Shown: positions 42,630 through 50,870 of the stretch, in pieces
Numbering within the stretch: the stretch's first letter is position 1
How the letters are laid out: every line of letters begins with the position of its first letter
Assembly: GCA_020438355.1 (NCBI GenBank)
Contig: JAGQUT010000007.1
Location: forward strand, 1-64,000
Reading direction: 5' to 3'
From: Solirubrobacterales bacterium
GTDB taxonomy: Bacteria > Actinomycetota > Thermoleophilia > Solirubrobacterales > 70-9
Length of the DNA: 64,000 nucleotides
Position numbers and translations under genes: made by a program
Notes under the pieces: generated by a model
The model's database searches: none
Told to the model about the DNA's origin: nothing
The model's input: the letters and a program-made list of their open reading frames with translations, nothing else

Positions 42630-43184
42630 TCAGAGCACCCTTGTCGGATTGTCGGGGCAGGGACCGAGTTCGCATTCGACCGCTGTGGTGAAAGCGTTGG
42701 CGGCGGCGAGGAAGATTCCGACCGAGAGAGCTATGACTGCCACCACATTGACGATCTTCGGGGCATCTTCGCCCGTCTCATCGAATTGACGCTGGAAGAA
42801 CATCACCACAGCGATCGCGATGATCATCGCCATGAAAACCAGAAACGCCCAGGTGTAGAGGTGAAAGCCAAACACGGCATCACCGTAGGAGCCGGTGCCG
42901 GGCACGATGTGGAGCGCGATGTTCCGGAGCGACACGATCACGCCGAAGACGCAGCCGAGCAGCGCGAAACCGTAGTGGAGCGGCCGGGGTCCGAAAAGGG
43001 CGTTCAGAACCAGGCCGAACCCGGTCGCGATCATGCCGATCCTGATCAACAGACAAAGAGGGCAGGGAGGCTCCAGAAAGATGAACTGAATCCCGTAAGC
43101 GCCGAAGACGACGCTGAAAACGACCAGCGCACCCACGCCGTTGAACAACCGGACCACGCTTCGGGTGTCCCACGTACCGGTCAA
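42630..43184 (-). CDS. dsbB: DsbB-like disulfide bond formation protein
   Basis: 184 aa, TTG start one base after the preceding stop. Four to five membrane helices, a first external Cys pair in PPCPLC (C41, C44) and a second pair near the C-terminus (C171, C176 in ECELGPC), consistent with a quinone-linked DsbB that re-oxidises a DsbA-like partner. No DsbA or VKOR is in the window. Middle gene of a DUF5993-dsbB-small protein operon. It extends past the last Cys pair by only eight residues. Confidence 0.85.
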   Translation of the reverse strand: MTGTWDTRSVVRLFNGVGALVVFSVVFGAYGIQFIFLEPPCPLCLLIRIGMIATGFGLVLNALFGPRPLHYGFALLGCVFGVIVSLRNIALHIVPGTGSYGDAVFGFHLYTWAFLVFMAMIIAIAVVMFFQRQFDETGEDAPKIVNVVAVIALSVGIFLAAANAFTTAVECELGPCPDNPTRVL

Positions 43185-43185
43185 T

Positions 43186-43341
43186 TCAGAGACTCAGAGT
43201 GATGTTGTCGCTCACGTGGTAGCGGAACATCGCCAGGGAGAGGATCAGGGCGATCAGGCCGATCACGATCGAGAGATTGCGTCTTCCCGTCGCGGCAGCG
43301 CCGAAGGCACCGAGCCAGACGAGAAACAGGGCGGCCATCAT
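43186..43341 (-). CDS. DUF5993-like small membrane protein, first gene of dsbB operon
   Basis: 51 aa, ATG 43341 (or 43338) to TGA 43186. Two hydrophobic helices around a basic turn (ATGRRNLS) and a C-terminus ending HVSDNITLSL, resembling DUF5993 proteins that are usually encoded beside DsbB homologues. A leaderless TAGTTT box lies 6 bases upstream. It probably assists or inserts with DsbB; biochemical role unknown. Confidence 0.7.
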   Translation of the reverse strand: MMAALFLVWLGAFGAAATGRRNLSIVIGLIALILSLAMFRYHVSDNITLSL

Positions 43342-43347
43342 GGCTCC

Positions 43348-43353
43348 AAACTA
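43348..43353 (-). promoter_or_regulatory. Leaderless -10 box for dsbB operon
   Basis: Minus-strand TAGTTT, 6 bases before ATG 43341; supports the small first gene. Confidence 0.5.
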
Positions 43354-43460
43354 GGAGCCCCGTCGGATGCCATCGCTGGCCCGCCGTCACCGGGGTAGTC
43401 GTGTTGACCGCAGGCGCGGATAGGCTCGGCTGCAAATGATCGAAAGGGTGGAGGGCGACG

Positions 43461-43919
43461 GTGACCGATAGATCCAAGGATTCAGTTTCGCGCCGATGGG
43501 GAGCAGCGCTGGCAATGGCGCTGGCGACCATCGCATCAGCTGCCGTCCTTTTCGGATGCTCGAGCGACGACGACACCGATACGACCTCGAAATCGCCGAC
43601 CGGTGACACCGGGATCGTTACGGGCTCAGCCGAATGCGATCAGGCTTCCCTCGAGAAAGCGGTCGAGGACTGGGGCAAGGCCAACGGCGGCCAGAAGGCC
43701 ACCCTTCCTGCTTCCCCGAAGAGTTACCGGTGTGCTGACGGCTGGGCGGTCGCCTTCCCGAACGTAGGGTCGGGTGAAGGGGAAATCACAGTCACTGCAG
43801 TCTTCGAAGCCGAAGGCCAGTTCTGGATTCCCAAGGACAGAGCAAAGGTCTGCGGAAGCACAGCTGCCGAGTCCGAGGTACCAAAGGCCCTGTTCAAGGA
43901 CGCCTGCCAGACCAACTGA
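43461..43919 (+). CDS. Small secreted lipoprotein
   Basis: 152 aa, GTG start with GGTGGAGGG upstream. Signal peptide with lipobox VLFGC, an Asp/Thr linker, and a compact domain (about 55-150) with four Cys (AECDQAS, YRCADG, KVCGS, DACQTN) likely forming two disulfides. WAVAFPNVGSGEGEITVTAVFEAEGQFW is a beta-rich stretch. Secreted-protein disulfides fit the adjacent divergent dsbB operon. Family not recognised. Confidence 0.65.
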   Translation: MTDRSKDSVSRRWGAALAMALATIASAAVLFGCSSDDDTDTTSKSPTGDTGIVTGSAECDQASLEKAVEDWGKANGGQKATLPASPKSYRCADGWAVAFPNVGSGEGEITVTAVFEAEGQFWIPKDRAKVCGSTAAESEVPKALFKDACQTN

Positions 43920-43946
43920 GATCCCCGTTTGGTCAGTGGAGCTACA

Positions 43947-44351
43947 TCAACTGCCGGTGAGGCACTTCCTGAGCTGCGCCGAGGTTGAGGTTCGGTCGAA
44001 ACAGTTGCCTTCCACGGCCGCTTCGGCAGCTTCCAGGATGCCGTCAGGGGTCTTCGGGAAAGCCCGGCTGTCCCTGACCGTGTAGGTGGATCGGGCTATT
44101 TCCTCGCCGGGAAACGTGGCAGCGAAAGCCTTCGCGTAACAGTTGCCCATGCCGATGCAGGATCCCTCGATCAACCAGTCGTCAGGGTCTCCGCCGACCG
44201 ACTGGATGGACCGCTCGGCCCGCAGTTCGACGATCTCGATCGGACTCTCGTTGACCCGCGTGTCGCAGCCAACCGCGAACAGAACTGCGCCGATCAGAGG
44301 CAGCGCCGAAAAGAAAGTGTGGAATCGAGTACTAAACAAGAGGCGTGACAT
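43947..44351 (-). CDS. Small secreted lipoprotein-like protein
   Basis: 134 aa from ATG 44351; an in-frame start at 44387 would add 12 residues before the signal peptide. Signal sequence MSRLLFSTRFHTFFSALPL with lipobox FAVGC. The mature part has Cys in GSCIGMGNCYAK, EGNCFD and RKCLTG, four in all, suggesting disulfides. It is convergent with the previous lipoprotein, which has a similar size and cysteine count but no clear sequence match. Function unknown. Confidence 0.6.
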   Translation of the reverse strand: MSRLLFSTRFHTFFSALPLIGAVLFAVGCDTRVNESPIEIVELRAERSIQSVGGDPDDWLIEGSCIGMGNCYAKAFAATFPGEEIARSTYTVRDSRAFPKTPDGILEAAEAAVEGNCFDRTSTSAQLRKCLTGS

Positions 44352-44444
44352 GTATGTTCTCACCAGCGTAGGGGGATCCTGCGGCAAGCCGGATCAGGCT
44401 TGAAGACCGAGCCGCCCGGCTTGATCAGGCACCAGGAGGGGGAA

Positions 44445-46403
44445 ATGAAGCTCACAGCAGGTAGAGCATTCTTCGGTCGGTCGAGACTGATGGTCATCGC
44501 GTTGGTGACCGCAGCCGGGGTGCTCTTCTCGGCATCCCAGGGGTTCGGCTCCTTTGATGCGCCAAACTCATTCCCAGTGGGGAACGGGCCAGAGTTCGTC
44601 GCGGCAGATGACCTCAACGGCGACGGCAGCACCGACTTGGTGACTGCCAACACGACCGCCAGCACCGTTTCAGTTCTGCTTGGCGACGGAGCCGGATCCT
44701 TCAGTGATGCTCCGGACTCGCCGTTCGCGGCTGGTGGCAACCCTCGTTCAGTCGCGATCGGCAACCTGAACGGCGGGAGCGTTCCGGACCTCGTGGTAAC
44801 GAACCCCTTCTCGGACAACGTCTCGGTCCTGCTTGGTGACGGCGACGGCAGTTTTGGCCCGCCAACCTCCTTCGCAACCGGAGGCGATGGGTCCCGAAAC
44901 GTCGCGATCGGCAACTTCAATACCGACGGCTTCGCCGATCTCGCGATTACCAATCCAGGCAATAGCTCGGTCAATGTGTCGATCCTGCTCGGGAACGGAA
45001 CAGGATCCTTCAGCCCGGCGCCGGGGTCGCCATACCCGGTCAGCAGCAAGCCTGCCTTTTCGCCTAGCAGTCCTTTCGGAATCGCGATCAGCAACTTCAA
45101 CGGCGGCAGGCCTGACCTGGTGGTCGGCAGCCAGGCCACCAGCATCTACGTGATGTTCGGAAACGAGGACGGCAGCTTCTCTACAACGCCGGACTCAACG
45201 ATTCTCAGTGGTGACGCGCCCGCTACCCCGGGACCTGAGTCTGTGCCTCAGGGAGTTGCCGCCGGCGACCTGAACGCGGACGGCTTTGCCGACATCGTGG
45301 CCGCTAACCGCGATGACAACAGCGTCTCGGTCATCCTCGGCAACGGGGACGGCACTTTCGACCCGAAGACGCAGTTCAACGCCGGGACCAAGCCGGTGTC
45401 AGTCGCGATCGGCAACCTGAACGGCGGGAGCGTTCCGGACCTTGCTGTGGCCAACGCCGACTCCTCACCCTCCGACGACTCGGTGTCCGTGCTCCTGGGA
45501 ACAGGAGGCGGCAGCTTCGGTGCGCCAGTCAGTCTTCCCTTTCCATCCCCGAACCCGAATGCGGAACCTCTCTCGATAGGAATTTCCAACCTGAACGGCG
45601 ACAGCCTGCCGGACCTTTTCACCGCCAGTTCCGGGATCGCATCGGCATCCGTGTTCATCGGCACAACAGCTCCGACCGCGACCATCTCCCCGGGCAGGAT
45701 CGACTTCGATGCCCGCGAGACAGGGACCACGAGTGCTGCCCAGACGCTCACCTTCACCAATACCGCGGGAACCGAACAGGTAGAGGTCGGGGCGATCACG
45801 ATCACCGGCGGGGAGGCGGGTGACTTCTCTATTACCGAGGAGACCTGCGCGGGCGAGTTCCTGTTGCCGCAAGCCACATGCGAGATCGACGTGAACTTCA
45901 CCCCTGCAGCCGCTGACCAGAGGTTCGCGGAGCTTCAGGTTGCTTTCAACGGAGCGTCTTCACCACTCAGAGTCACCTTGGCCGGGGTCGGCAATGACCC
46001 CCCCGTCTGTCCCGGATTCACCACCGGAACCCCGCCCGACTGTGATCCGATCCCCTGTCCGGCTGGCTTCACCGGCAACGAGCCTGTCTGCGTTGAGCTG
46101 AAAGCCAGGATCAGCAAACTCACGGTCACCGGTCCGGGCAAGATCAGGAAGGGCAAACGCGCCACTTACACCGCGAGGATCACCAATTCGGGCAACATTC
46201 GCGCCACCGGGGTCAAGCTGAGCGCCTCCGGCAAGGGCATCAGTTCGAAAGTCCTGGTGGGCACAGTTGAAGCCGGCGTCACCCGTACCGTGAAGCTGCG
46301 AATAAGGCCCTCACGAGCCGGCCCTATCGAAACATCCTTCAGAGTCTCCTCAGGAAACGCCGGCGCGAAGAGCATCACCCGGCGGATAACTGTCAAGAAG
46401 TAG
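44445..46403 (+). CDS. Secreted FG-GAP/VCBS repeat protein with anchor-type C-terminus
   Basis: 652 aa from ATG 44445, which follows AGGAGGGGGAA; a TTG at 44400 lacks a ribosome site. Signal peptide to about residue 33. Residues 40-410 hold about six VCBS/FG-GAP repeats (DLNGDGSTDLVTAN, VSVLLGDGAGSF types) that form a beta-propeller with Ca-binding loops. Next come a choice-of-anchor D (ASPM-SPD2-Hydin-like) beta-sandwich (about 420-525), a Cys/Pro linker and a CARDB/DUF11-like domain ending in basic residues (ITRRITVKK). A large cell-surface protein, perhaps adhesive. Confidence 0.85.
   Translation: MKLTAGRAFFGRSRLMVIALVTAAGVLFSASQGFGSFDAPNSFPVGNGPEFVAADDLNGDGSTDLVTANTTASTVSVLLGDGAGSFSDAPDSPFAAGGNPRSVAIGNLNGGSVPDLVVTNPFSDNVSVLLGDGDGSFGPPTSFATGGDGSRNVAIGNFNTDGFADLAITNPGNSSVNVSILLGNGTGSFSPAPGSPYPVSSKPAFSPSSPFGIAISNFNGGRPDLVVGSQATSIYVMFGNEDGSFSTTPDSTILSGDAPATPGPESVPQGVAAGDLNADGFADIVAANRDDNSVSVILGNGDGTFDPKTQFNAGTKPVSVAIGNLNGGSVPDLAVANADSSPSDDSVSVLLGTGGGSFGAPVSLPFPSPNPNAEPLSIGISNLNGDSLPDLFTASSGIASASVFIGTTAPTATISPGRIDFDARETGTTSAAQTLTFTNTAGTEQVEVGAITITGGEAGDFSITEETCAGEFLLPQATCEIDVNFTPAAADQRFAELQVAFNGASSPLRVTLAGVGNDPPVCPGFTTGTPPDCDPIPCPAGFTGNEPVCVELKARISKLTVTGPGKIRKGKRATYTARITNSGNIRATGVKLSASGKGISSKVLVGTVEAGVTRTVKLRIRPSRAGPIETSFRVSSGNAGAKSITRRITVKK
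44748..44791 (+). repeat. 44-bp internal direct repeat, copy 1 (copy 2 at 45399-45442)
   Basis: Identical 44-bp segments 651 bp (217 codons) apart within the FG-GAP gene encode the same NLNGGSVPD repeat strand, showing recent duplication or conversion of a repeat unit. Confidence 0.8.
46356..46395 (+). repeat. 40-bp repeat at the 3' end of both FG-GAP genes (copy 2 at 48244-48283)
   Basis: The last 40 bp before the final codons of the two FG-GAP genes are identical and encode NAGAKSITRRITV. Confidence 0.85.
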
Positions 46404-46539
46404 CAGCGCAGGGACGGGAATACCCGGGCGAGAGAGCCTGGCGTTTTCCCCACGTGACCTATGCCCGGCGTTAGGGTAGGGAAGGGGAAGAATCCGGATT
46501 GGCGATTCGCCAGATCCGACCGAAATCAGGAGGGGTGCA

Positions 46540-48291
46540 GTGGATAGCAACTGCGGCAGCAGCATCAAGGGATGGTCCGTCAGGCTGTTGGTCTCGGCAG
46601 CGCTGCTCACTATCGGCGGATTGATACTGCCTTCCGCCGGTGCGGCCTCGTTTGCGCCTGTTGTGAGTTTTTCGGTCGGGGAAAGTCCGCTTTCGGTGGC
46701 GACCGGGGACCTGAACGGTGACGGTTCCCTTGACCTCGTGACGGCCAACAACAACTCGAACAACTTCTCTGCTCTGCTCGGCACCGGAACGGGCTCATTC
46801 GGGACCGCAATCAACACCGCGACAACCCCTGACCCCGACACGGTAGCGATCGGCAATCTAAACGGTGATGCCATTCCGGACGTCGCAATTTCGAACTTCA
46901 CCGACATCGGGGTCCACCTTGGACTAGGTGGCGGTTCTTTCGGGATCGCCAACGGTTTTTCGCCGGGGACGGCGCCGAACTCGGTTGCGATCGGGAACCT
47001 GGACGGAGGAGGATTCGCCGATCTGGTTGCGACCAGGTTCTTCGCTGACAGCGTTGCCGTCGTGCTCGGGGACGGGACCGGTTCCTTCGGCGCCCCCACA
47101 AGCTTCCCGGTAGCTGACGCTCCCACCGCGGTCGCTGTTGGCAACCTCAACAGCGACGGCCTGGCGGATCTCGCAGTCACAAATATCGGCAATGACAACG
47201 TTTCCGTCCTGCTCGGAAACGGTAGTGGCGCCTTCGGCGCCCCGACCAACTTCGCGACAGGTGACAACCCCACATCTGTCGCAGTTGGTGACCTGAACGG
47301 CGACGGCTTCACAGACATCGCGACCGCCAATCAGAACACAGACAACGTTTCGGTCCTGCTCGGGACCGGCACTGGCTCCTTCGGTGTGGCGACCAATTTT
47401 CCGGTCGGTGACCGACCAGTATCCATCGCTATTGGCAAACTCGATTCCGGCAGCACCACCGATATAGCGGTGGCCAACCTCGACTCCGACAACGTCTCGG
47501 TGCTTGCGGGCACCGGTAGCGGGTCATTCGGAGCCCCGGCCAACTTCACGGTCGGCGTCGATCCCAACTCGATCGCCATCGGCAACCTGAACGGAGATAC
47601 AAATCCCGACCTTGTAGTCACCGAGAACGGAGCTGACACTGTCGGGGTCCTCCTCAACACGATCCCGACGGCCACCTCCGGCCCTGCCAGTCTCCAATTC
47701 GGGTCCCAGGAGGCCAACACCAAGAGTTCTGCCCGGACGGTGACGGTCACCAACGCCTCTGGTGGCGAGCCGATGTTCGTAAGCGGCGTGACGGTTGTCG
47801 GCAAGGACGCAGGCGACTTCGACGTCGTCAGCGAGAACTGTTCAGCGGCTCCGATTGCCTTCCAGGCCACCTGCAAAGTCAAAGTGACTTTCAAGCCCTC
47901 GGTCAAGGGTTCCCGGAGTGCCCGACTGGAGGTGTCATACAACGGAGGTTCGTCACCGTTGAAGATCCCGCTCGCCGGGACTGGCACCAAGGCCCTGATC
48001 GGCGGACTGACCGTATCCGGACCTGCGACCGCGAAACAGGGCAAGAGCGCGACTTTCAGAGTCAGGATCACGAACCCCGGCGGTGCGGCAGCCGACGGAG
48101 TCAGACTGATCGCCTCCGGCAAGGGAATCAGGTCCAGGACCACAGTGGGCAGCATCAAGGCGGGAGCCACCCGCACGATCACGTTCCGAATCCGTCCCTC
48201 ACGCCCGGGTCGAATCAAGGTCACCTTCAAGGTGGTATCCGGCAACGCCGGCGCGAAGAGCATCACCCGGCGGATAACTGTCAGGGAGTAG
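46540..48291 (+). CDS. Secreted FG-GAP/VCBS repeat protein, tandem paralogue
   Basis: 583 aa, GTG start after AGGAGGGGTGCA. Signal peptide to about residue 34, about seven VCBS/FG-GAP repeats (DLNGDGFTDIATANQNTDNVSVLLGTGTG types, 45-370), a choice-of-anchor D domain (380-480) and a CARDB/DUF11-like C-terminus. It lacks the Cys/Pro linker of its neighbour. The tandem paralogues share an identical 40-bp 3' end. A TAGGGT box at 46472-46477 may be its promoter. Surface location likely; ligand unknown. Confidence 0.85.
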   Translation: MDSNCGSSIKGWSVRLLVSAALLTIGGLILPSAGAASFAPVVSFSVGESPLSVATGDLNGDGSLDLVTANNNSNNFSALLGTGTGSFGTAINTATTPDPDTVAIGNLNGDAIPDVAISNFTDIGVHLGLGGGSFGIANGFSPGTAPNSVAIGNLDGGGFADLVATRFFADSVAVVLGDGTGSFGAPTSFPVADAPTAVAVGNLNSDGLADLAVTNIGNDNVSVLLGNGSGAFGAPTNFATGDNPTSVAVGDLNGDGFTDIATANQNTDNVSVLLGTGTGSFGVATNFPVGDRPVSIAIGKLDSGSTTDIAVANLDSDNVSVLAGTGSGSFGAPANFTVGVDPNSIAIGNLNGDTNPDLVVTENGADTVGVLLNTIPTATSGPASLQFGSQEANTKSSARTVTVTNASGGEPMFVSGVTVVGKDAGDFDVVSENCSAAPIAFQATCKVKVTFKPSVKGSRSARLEVSYNGGSSPLKIPLAGTGTKALIGGLTVSGPATAKQGKSATFRVRITNPGGAAADGVRLIASGKGIRSRTTVGSIKAGATRTITFRIRPSRPGRIKVTFKVVSGNAGAKSITRRITVRE

Positions 48292-48317
48292 ACCTGGGGA
48301 ATCAAACCCTTCCATCT

Positions 48318-48347
48318 TTGACACACCTACCGAGCCACAGGTAGGCT
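48318..48347 (+). promoter_or_regulatory. -35/-10 promoter for copper protein
   Basis: TTGACA (48318-48323), 18-bp spacer, TAGGCT (48342-48347). Expected start of transcription is near 48354, upstream of a GGTAAGG-type ribosome site at 48371-48377. Confidence 0.5.
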
Positions 48348-48448
48348 CGCCGGAACTGTCCAGGCAACCAGGTAAGGCAAACATCAGTACTCAAGACGCG
48401 ACTCCCGCGGGAAGCCTTGTTTTCAAGTTTGGCCTTCTGGCTTCTGCT

Positions 48449-49762
48449 GTGTTCTTCTTCGTGCTGGTTTCAACCGCGCCGGTTGAAGCCAAGACTCAGG
48501 TCATCACCAAGAAGACGGCTCCGATCACCGTCGGTGCGTATCAGGTGGCTCTTCAAAACCCCGACGTTCCGCCCCCTGTCGCCCCGAACGTAGAGGGCTA
48601 CATCACGAAGATGTCGGTCGACGTGGTTGACGTCAAGACTGGCAAGCCGGTTCCGATCAAGCGGATCATGCTCCACCACATCGTCTTCCTGAACTTTGGT
48701 GCCCCGGGTGCGCGCCGGGTGGATCCGTTCTACGGGGACGGTGAGGAACGCGCGAAGATGATCCTGCCGAAGGGATACGGATACCCGATCCACCCGAACG
48801 AGCAATGGGGGTGGGTCTGGATGTTGATGAACCACCAGTCGGTTTTTGACCAGATCAGGATTCGGTACACGATGACCGTCGTCACCGACGAGAAGCTGAA
48901 GCCGGTCATTCCCGTCAACTTCGATACTTCGAACGGCCGCCGGGGACTCGTATTCGACGTGCCCGGCGGGGGCAGGCCGGGATCGCTGGACATTCGCAAG
49001 ATGAGCCGCACCGCTCCCGTCTCCGGACGTCTGGTGGCTGGCCTCGGGCACGTCCATGGAGGGGCCAAGAGCCTGCTTCTCACCCAGCCGGAGTGCGACA
49101 ACCGGATCCTTTACCGCTCGCAGCCGACCTGGGGCGCCAGGAATCACCCCTTTTACAAGGTACGTCCCGTCCTCCATGAACCGGGACCGATCAACATGAG
49201 CCAGTTCACATCGGCACGCGGAATCCCGATCGCAGAGGGCGAAAAGCTGACCCTCATTTCGCGCTACGACAACCAGTACCCCCACTCTCGGGCGATGGGA
49301 CTGATGGTCGCCTATCTGTCGCCGGATCCAAAGGTGACCAGGACGAGCTGCGCGCCTCTTCCCAAGGACTACAAGGTTCTGAAGACGAAGAAAAAGGGCA
49401 GGAAGGAAGTCCCACCGCGGCAGATCAACATCTACGACTGGAGTAGCAACGGCAAGGCGATCGAGGTGCCCGGGCCACGAGGCCCGATGCAGTACGCAAG
49501 TGGAGACACCACGGTCGTGGCCGACAACTTCAAGTTTGAAGCCGGCAACCTGACCCTGCCGCGGGGCTCCACGATCACTTGGTCATTCCCCGGAGAGGTT
49601 CTCCACAATGTCACCCTTGCCAACGGACCCGAGGGCTTTTCCTCCGACCGTTTGTGGAAGGGCGAAACTTTCAGCAGGAAGCTCACCAAGCCTGGTAACT
49701 ACACGTTCTTCTGCGAACTCCACCCGGTCGGGATGATCGAGCGGGTCGTGGTGAAGAAGTAG
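48449..49762 (+). CDS. Secreted protein with PHM-like copper domain and C-terminal cupredoxin
   Basis: 437 aa from GTG 48449, the only conventional start, but this leaves a truncated signal peptide with no basic end. The frame is open upstream and an ATC at 48383, five bases after AAGG, would restore a full signal peptide (SLVFKFGLLASAVFFFVLV). Residues 30-290 show MLHHIVFLN, HPNEQWGW and GLGHVHGGAK, reminiscent of copper type II monooxygenase (PHM-like) folds. The C-terminal 100 residues are a cupredoxin with ligands H386, C422, H425 and M429. Extracytoplasmic copper redox role inferred. Confidence 0.75.
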   Translation: MFFFVLVSTAPVEAKTQVITKKTAPITVGAYQVALQNPDVPPPVAPNVEGYITKMSVDVVDVKTGKPVPIKRIMLHHIVFLNFGAPGARRVDPFYGDGEERAKMILPKGYGYPIHPNEQWGWVWMLMNHQSVFDQIRIRYTMTVVTDEKLKPVIPVNFDTSNGRRGLVFDVPGGGRPGSLDIRKMSRTAPVSGRLVAGLGHVHGGAKSLLLTQPECDNRILYRSQPTWGARNHPFYKVRPVLHEPGPINMSQFTSARGIPIAEGEKLTLISRYDNQYPHSRAMGLMVAYLSPDPKVTRTSCAPLPKDYKVLKTKKKGRKEVPPRQINIYDWSSNGKAIEVPGPRGPMQYASGDTTVVADNFKFEAGNLTLPRGSTITWSFPGEVLHNVTLANGPEGFSSDRLWKGETFSRKLTKPGNYTFFCELHPVGMIERVVVKK

Positions 49763-49862
49763 GTCGGCATTTCGGCGGAATCCGTTGGCGGCCGGCGACT
49801 TCCGTCTGTATCCACGACTTGGGTTGACATCCTGTTGACACCCCGCGCCTAAAGCCGCGACG

Positions 49863-50576
49863 TCATGCGTCCTGTCGCGATGCCGCCAGGAGACAGCTCA
49901 CTGCATGATGGTCCGACATCTTCTCGGGTGGAAATAAGAGGGCTTCCGACGCAATCAGCTCCGGGCTCACCGCAATCTTGTCGATCATCTCCTCGTCGGT
50001 AGCCACCGTCAGATCAGCTTCAGCTAGCGCATCGGCCCAGGCGCGACGCACCTTGTGGGTGCCGTATGGCCTTGGCTGCTCGCGTTGGTTGATGTCGCCG
50101 GCGACGATCACCGGTAGCCCGGCAGTTCCGTCTTCATCACGCTCCCGTCCCAGAACCTCTCTCAGTTCGACGAGGTAGCGCAGGTGGTCTTCCCAGACCT
50201 GGCGGTTGCGCTTTCCGCCGCTTACATGCGCGTTCGACCAGGGTACGCAGACCGCGTGTACCCGGATCGCGCCCAACGGAGCATCCACCGTCGCGCAGAC
50301 GTGTCGACCACCGGGGTCGGAGATCTCGCTCGAGACATCGGTCAACGGCCAGCGTGACCAGAGCACGACCTTGCGGCGACCGGGCTTCATCTCGTAGCCC
50401 CAGTCCGGCCCGCCCTTGGCTACATAGCCGCCGCTGGGGATCAGTGCCCGAGTCGTCTCGGTAAGCACCAGGAGGTCTGCCTTCAGTTCACCGATTCGGT
50501 CTCGTGACTGCGCGAAGTGCCGCGATCGGGCTGAGGTCCATCCGACGTTCCAGGTCGCCACGCGGATCGGATCCAT
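49863..50576 (-). CDS. Endonuclease/exonuclease/phosphatase (EEP) family protein
   Basis: 237 aa. EEP fold marks: VATWNVGW (N-terminal Asn), LTETT (metal Glu), HAVCVPWSN, VAGDINQ (Asp/Asn pair) and the C-terminal SDHHAV (catalytic Asp-His). No signal peptide. The family cleaves phosphodiesters in DNA, lipids or sugars, so the substrate is open. Its leaderless promoter lies at 50583-50588. Nothing else is in its operon. Confidence 0.87.
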   Translation of the reverse strand: MDPIRVATWNVGWTSARSRHFAQSRDRIGELKADLLVLTETTRALIPSGGYVAKGGPDWGYEMKPGRRKVVLWSRWPLTDVSSEISDPGGRHVCATVDAPLGAIRVHAVCVPWSNAHVSGGKRNRQVWEDHLRYLVELREVLGRERDEDGTAGLPVIVAGDINQREQPRPYGTHKVRRAWADALAEADLTVATDEEMIDKIAVSPELIASEALLFPPEKMSDHHAVSCLLAASRQDA

Positions 50577-50582
50577 GGCTGG

Positions 50583-50588
50583 ACCCTA
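50583..50588 (-). promoter_or_regulatory. Leaderless -10 box for EEP protein
   Basis: Minus-strand TAGGGT, 6 bases before ATG 50576. Confidence 0.5.
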
Positions 50589-50746
50589 GTGGTAACGGCC
50601 GGGATCGACAATGCGTAATCGGGCTTGGTGGAAGCTCGGCATCAGCTCCGCTCGCCAGGCCCTCCCGTTTCGCTGCGGCCCTGATCGAGTCGCTGGCTCG
50701 CGACGAGAGCCGCAAGCCGCAGACGGTTTTTGCCAAGGCTTTCGAA

Positions 50747-50790
50747 AGTACCGGGGGAGGGACTCGAACCCCCGACACGCGGATTATGAT
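50747..50790 (-). repeat. Partial tRNA-Met: 44-bp copy of its 3' half (att-like repeat)
   Basis: Identical to 53170-53213, in the same orientation. It covers the tRNA from the anticodon loop through the T-arm and acceptor 3' strand to two bases beyond the discriminator. The 5' half is absent, so it is not a functional tRNA. Such 3'-end copies normally mark the far end of an element integrated into a tRNA gene. Confidence 0.8.
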
Positions 50791-50870
50791 CGAAAGAAAG
50801 TAGTGCGCGCCAGAGCAACTTTCGAATCGGTCCGGGTTCCCATCTACGAAGTCGTCAACGAGAGGCATCT

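Larger units (their letters stand above)
50577..50870. other. Gene-poor region left of the NHL cassette
   Basis: 294 bp between the EEP gene and the NHL gene. It holds the EEP promoter, the tRNA-Met fragment (50747-50790) and TTCGAAAGT/ACTTTCGAA inverted repeats on either side of that fragment. No credible gene. Confidence 0.5.

Noticed and set aside
46404-46539. Possible riboswitch upstream of the second FG-GAP gene
   Set aside because: No c-di-GMP, cobalamin or other recognisable aptamer core; only a TAGGGT box and a ribosome site are visible.
48326-48349. Alternative hairpins CCTACC/GGTAGG and GAGCC/GGCTC as an attenuator
   Set aside because: They overlap the -35/-10 spacer and -10 box of the copper-protein promoter, upstream of the expected RNA start.
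49823-49840. GTTGACA direct repeat resembling two -35 boxes
   Set aside because: No matching -10 box at 16-19 bp, and the plus strand downstream only runs antisense to the EEP gene.
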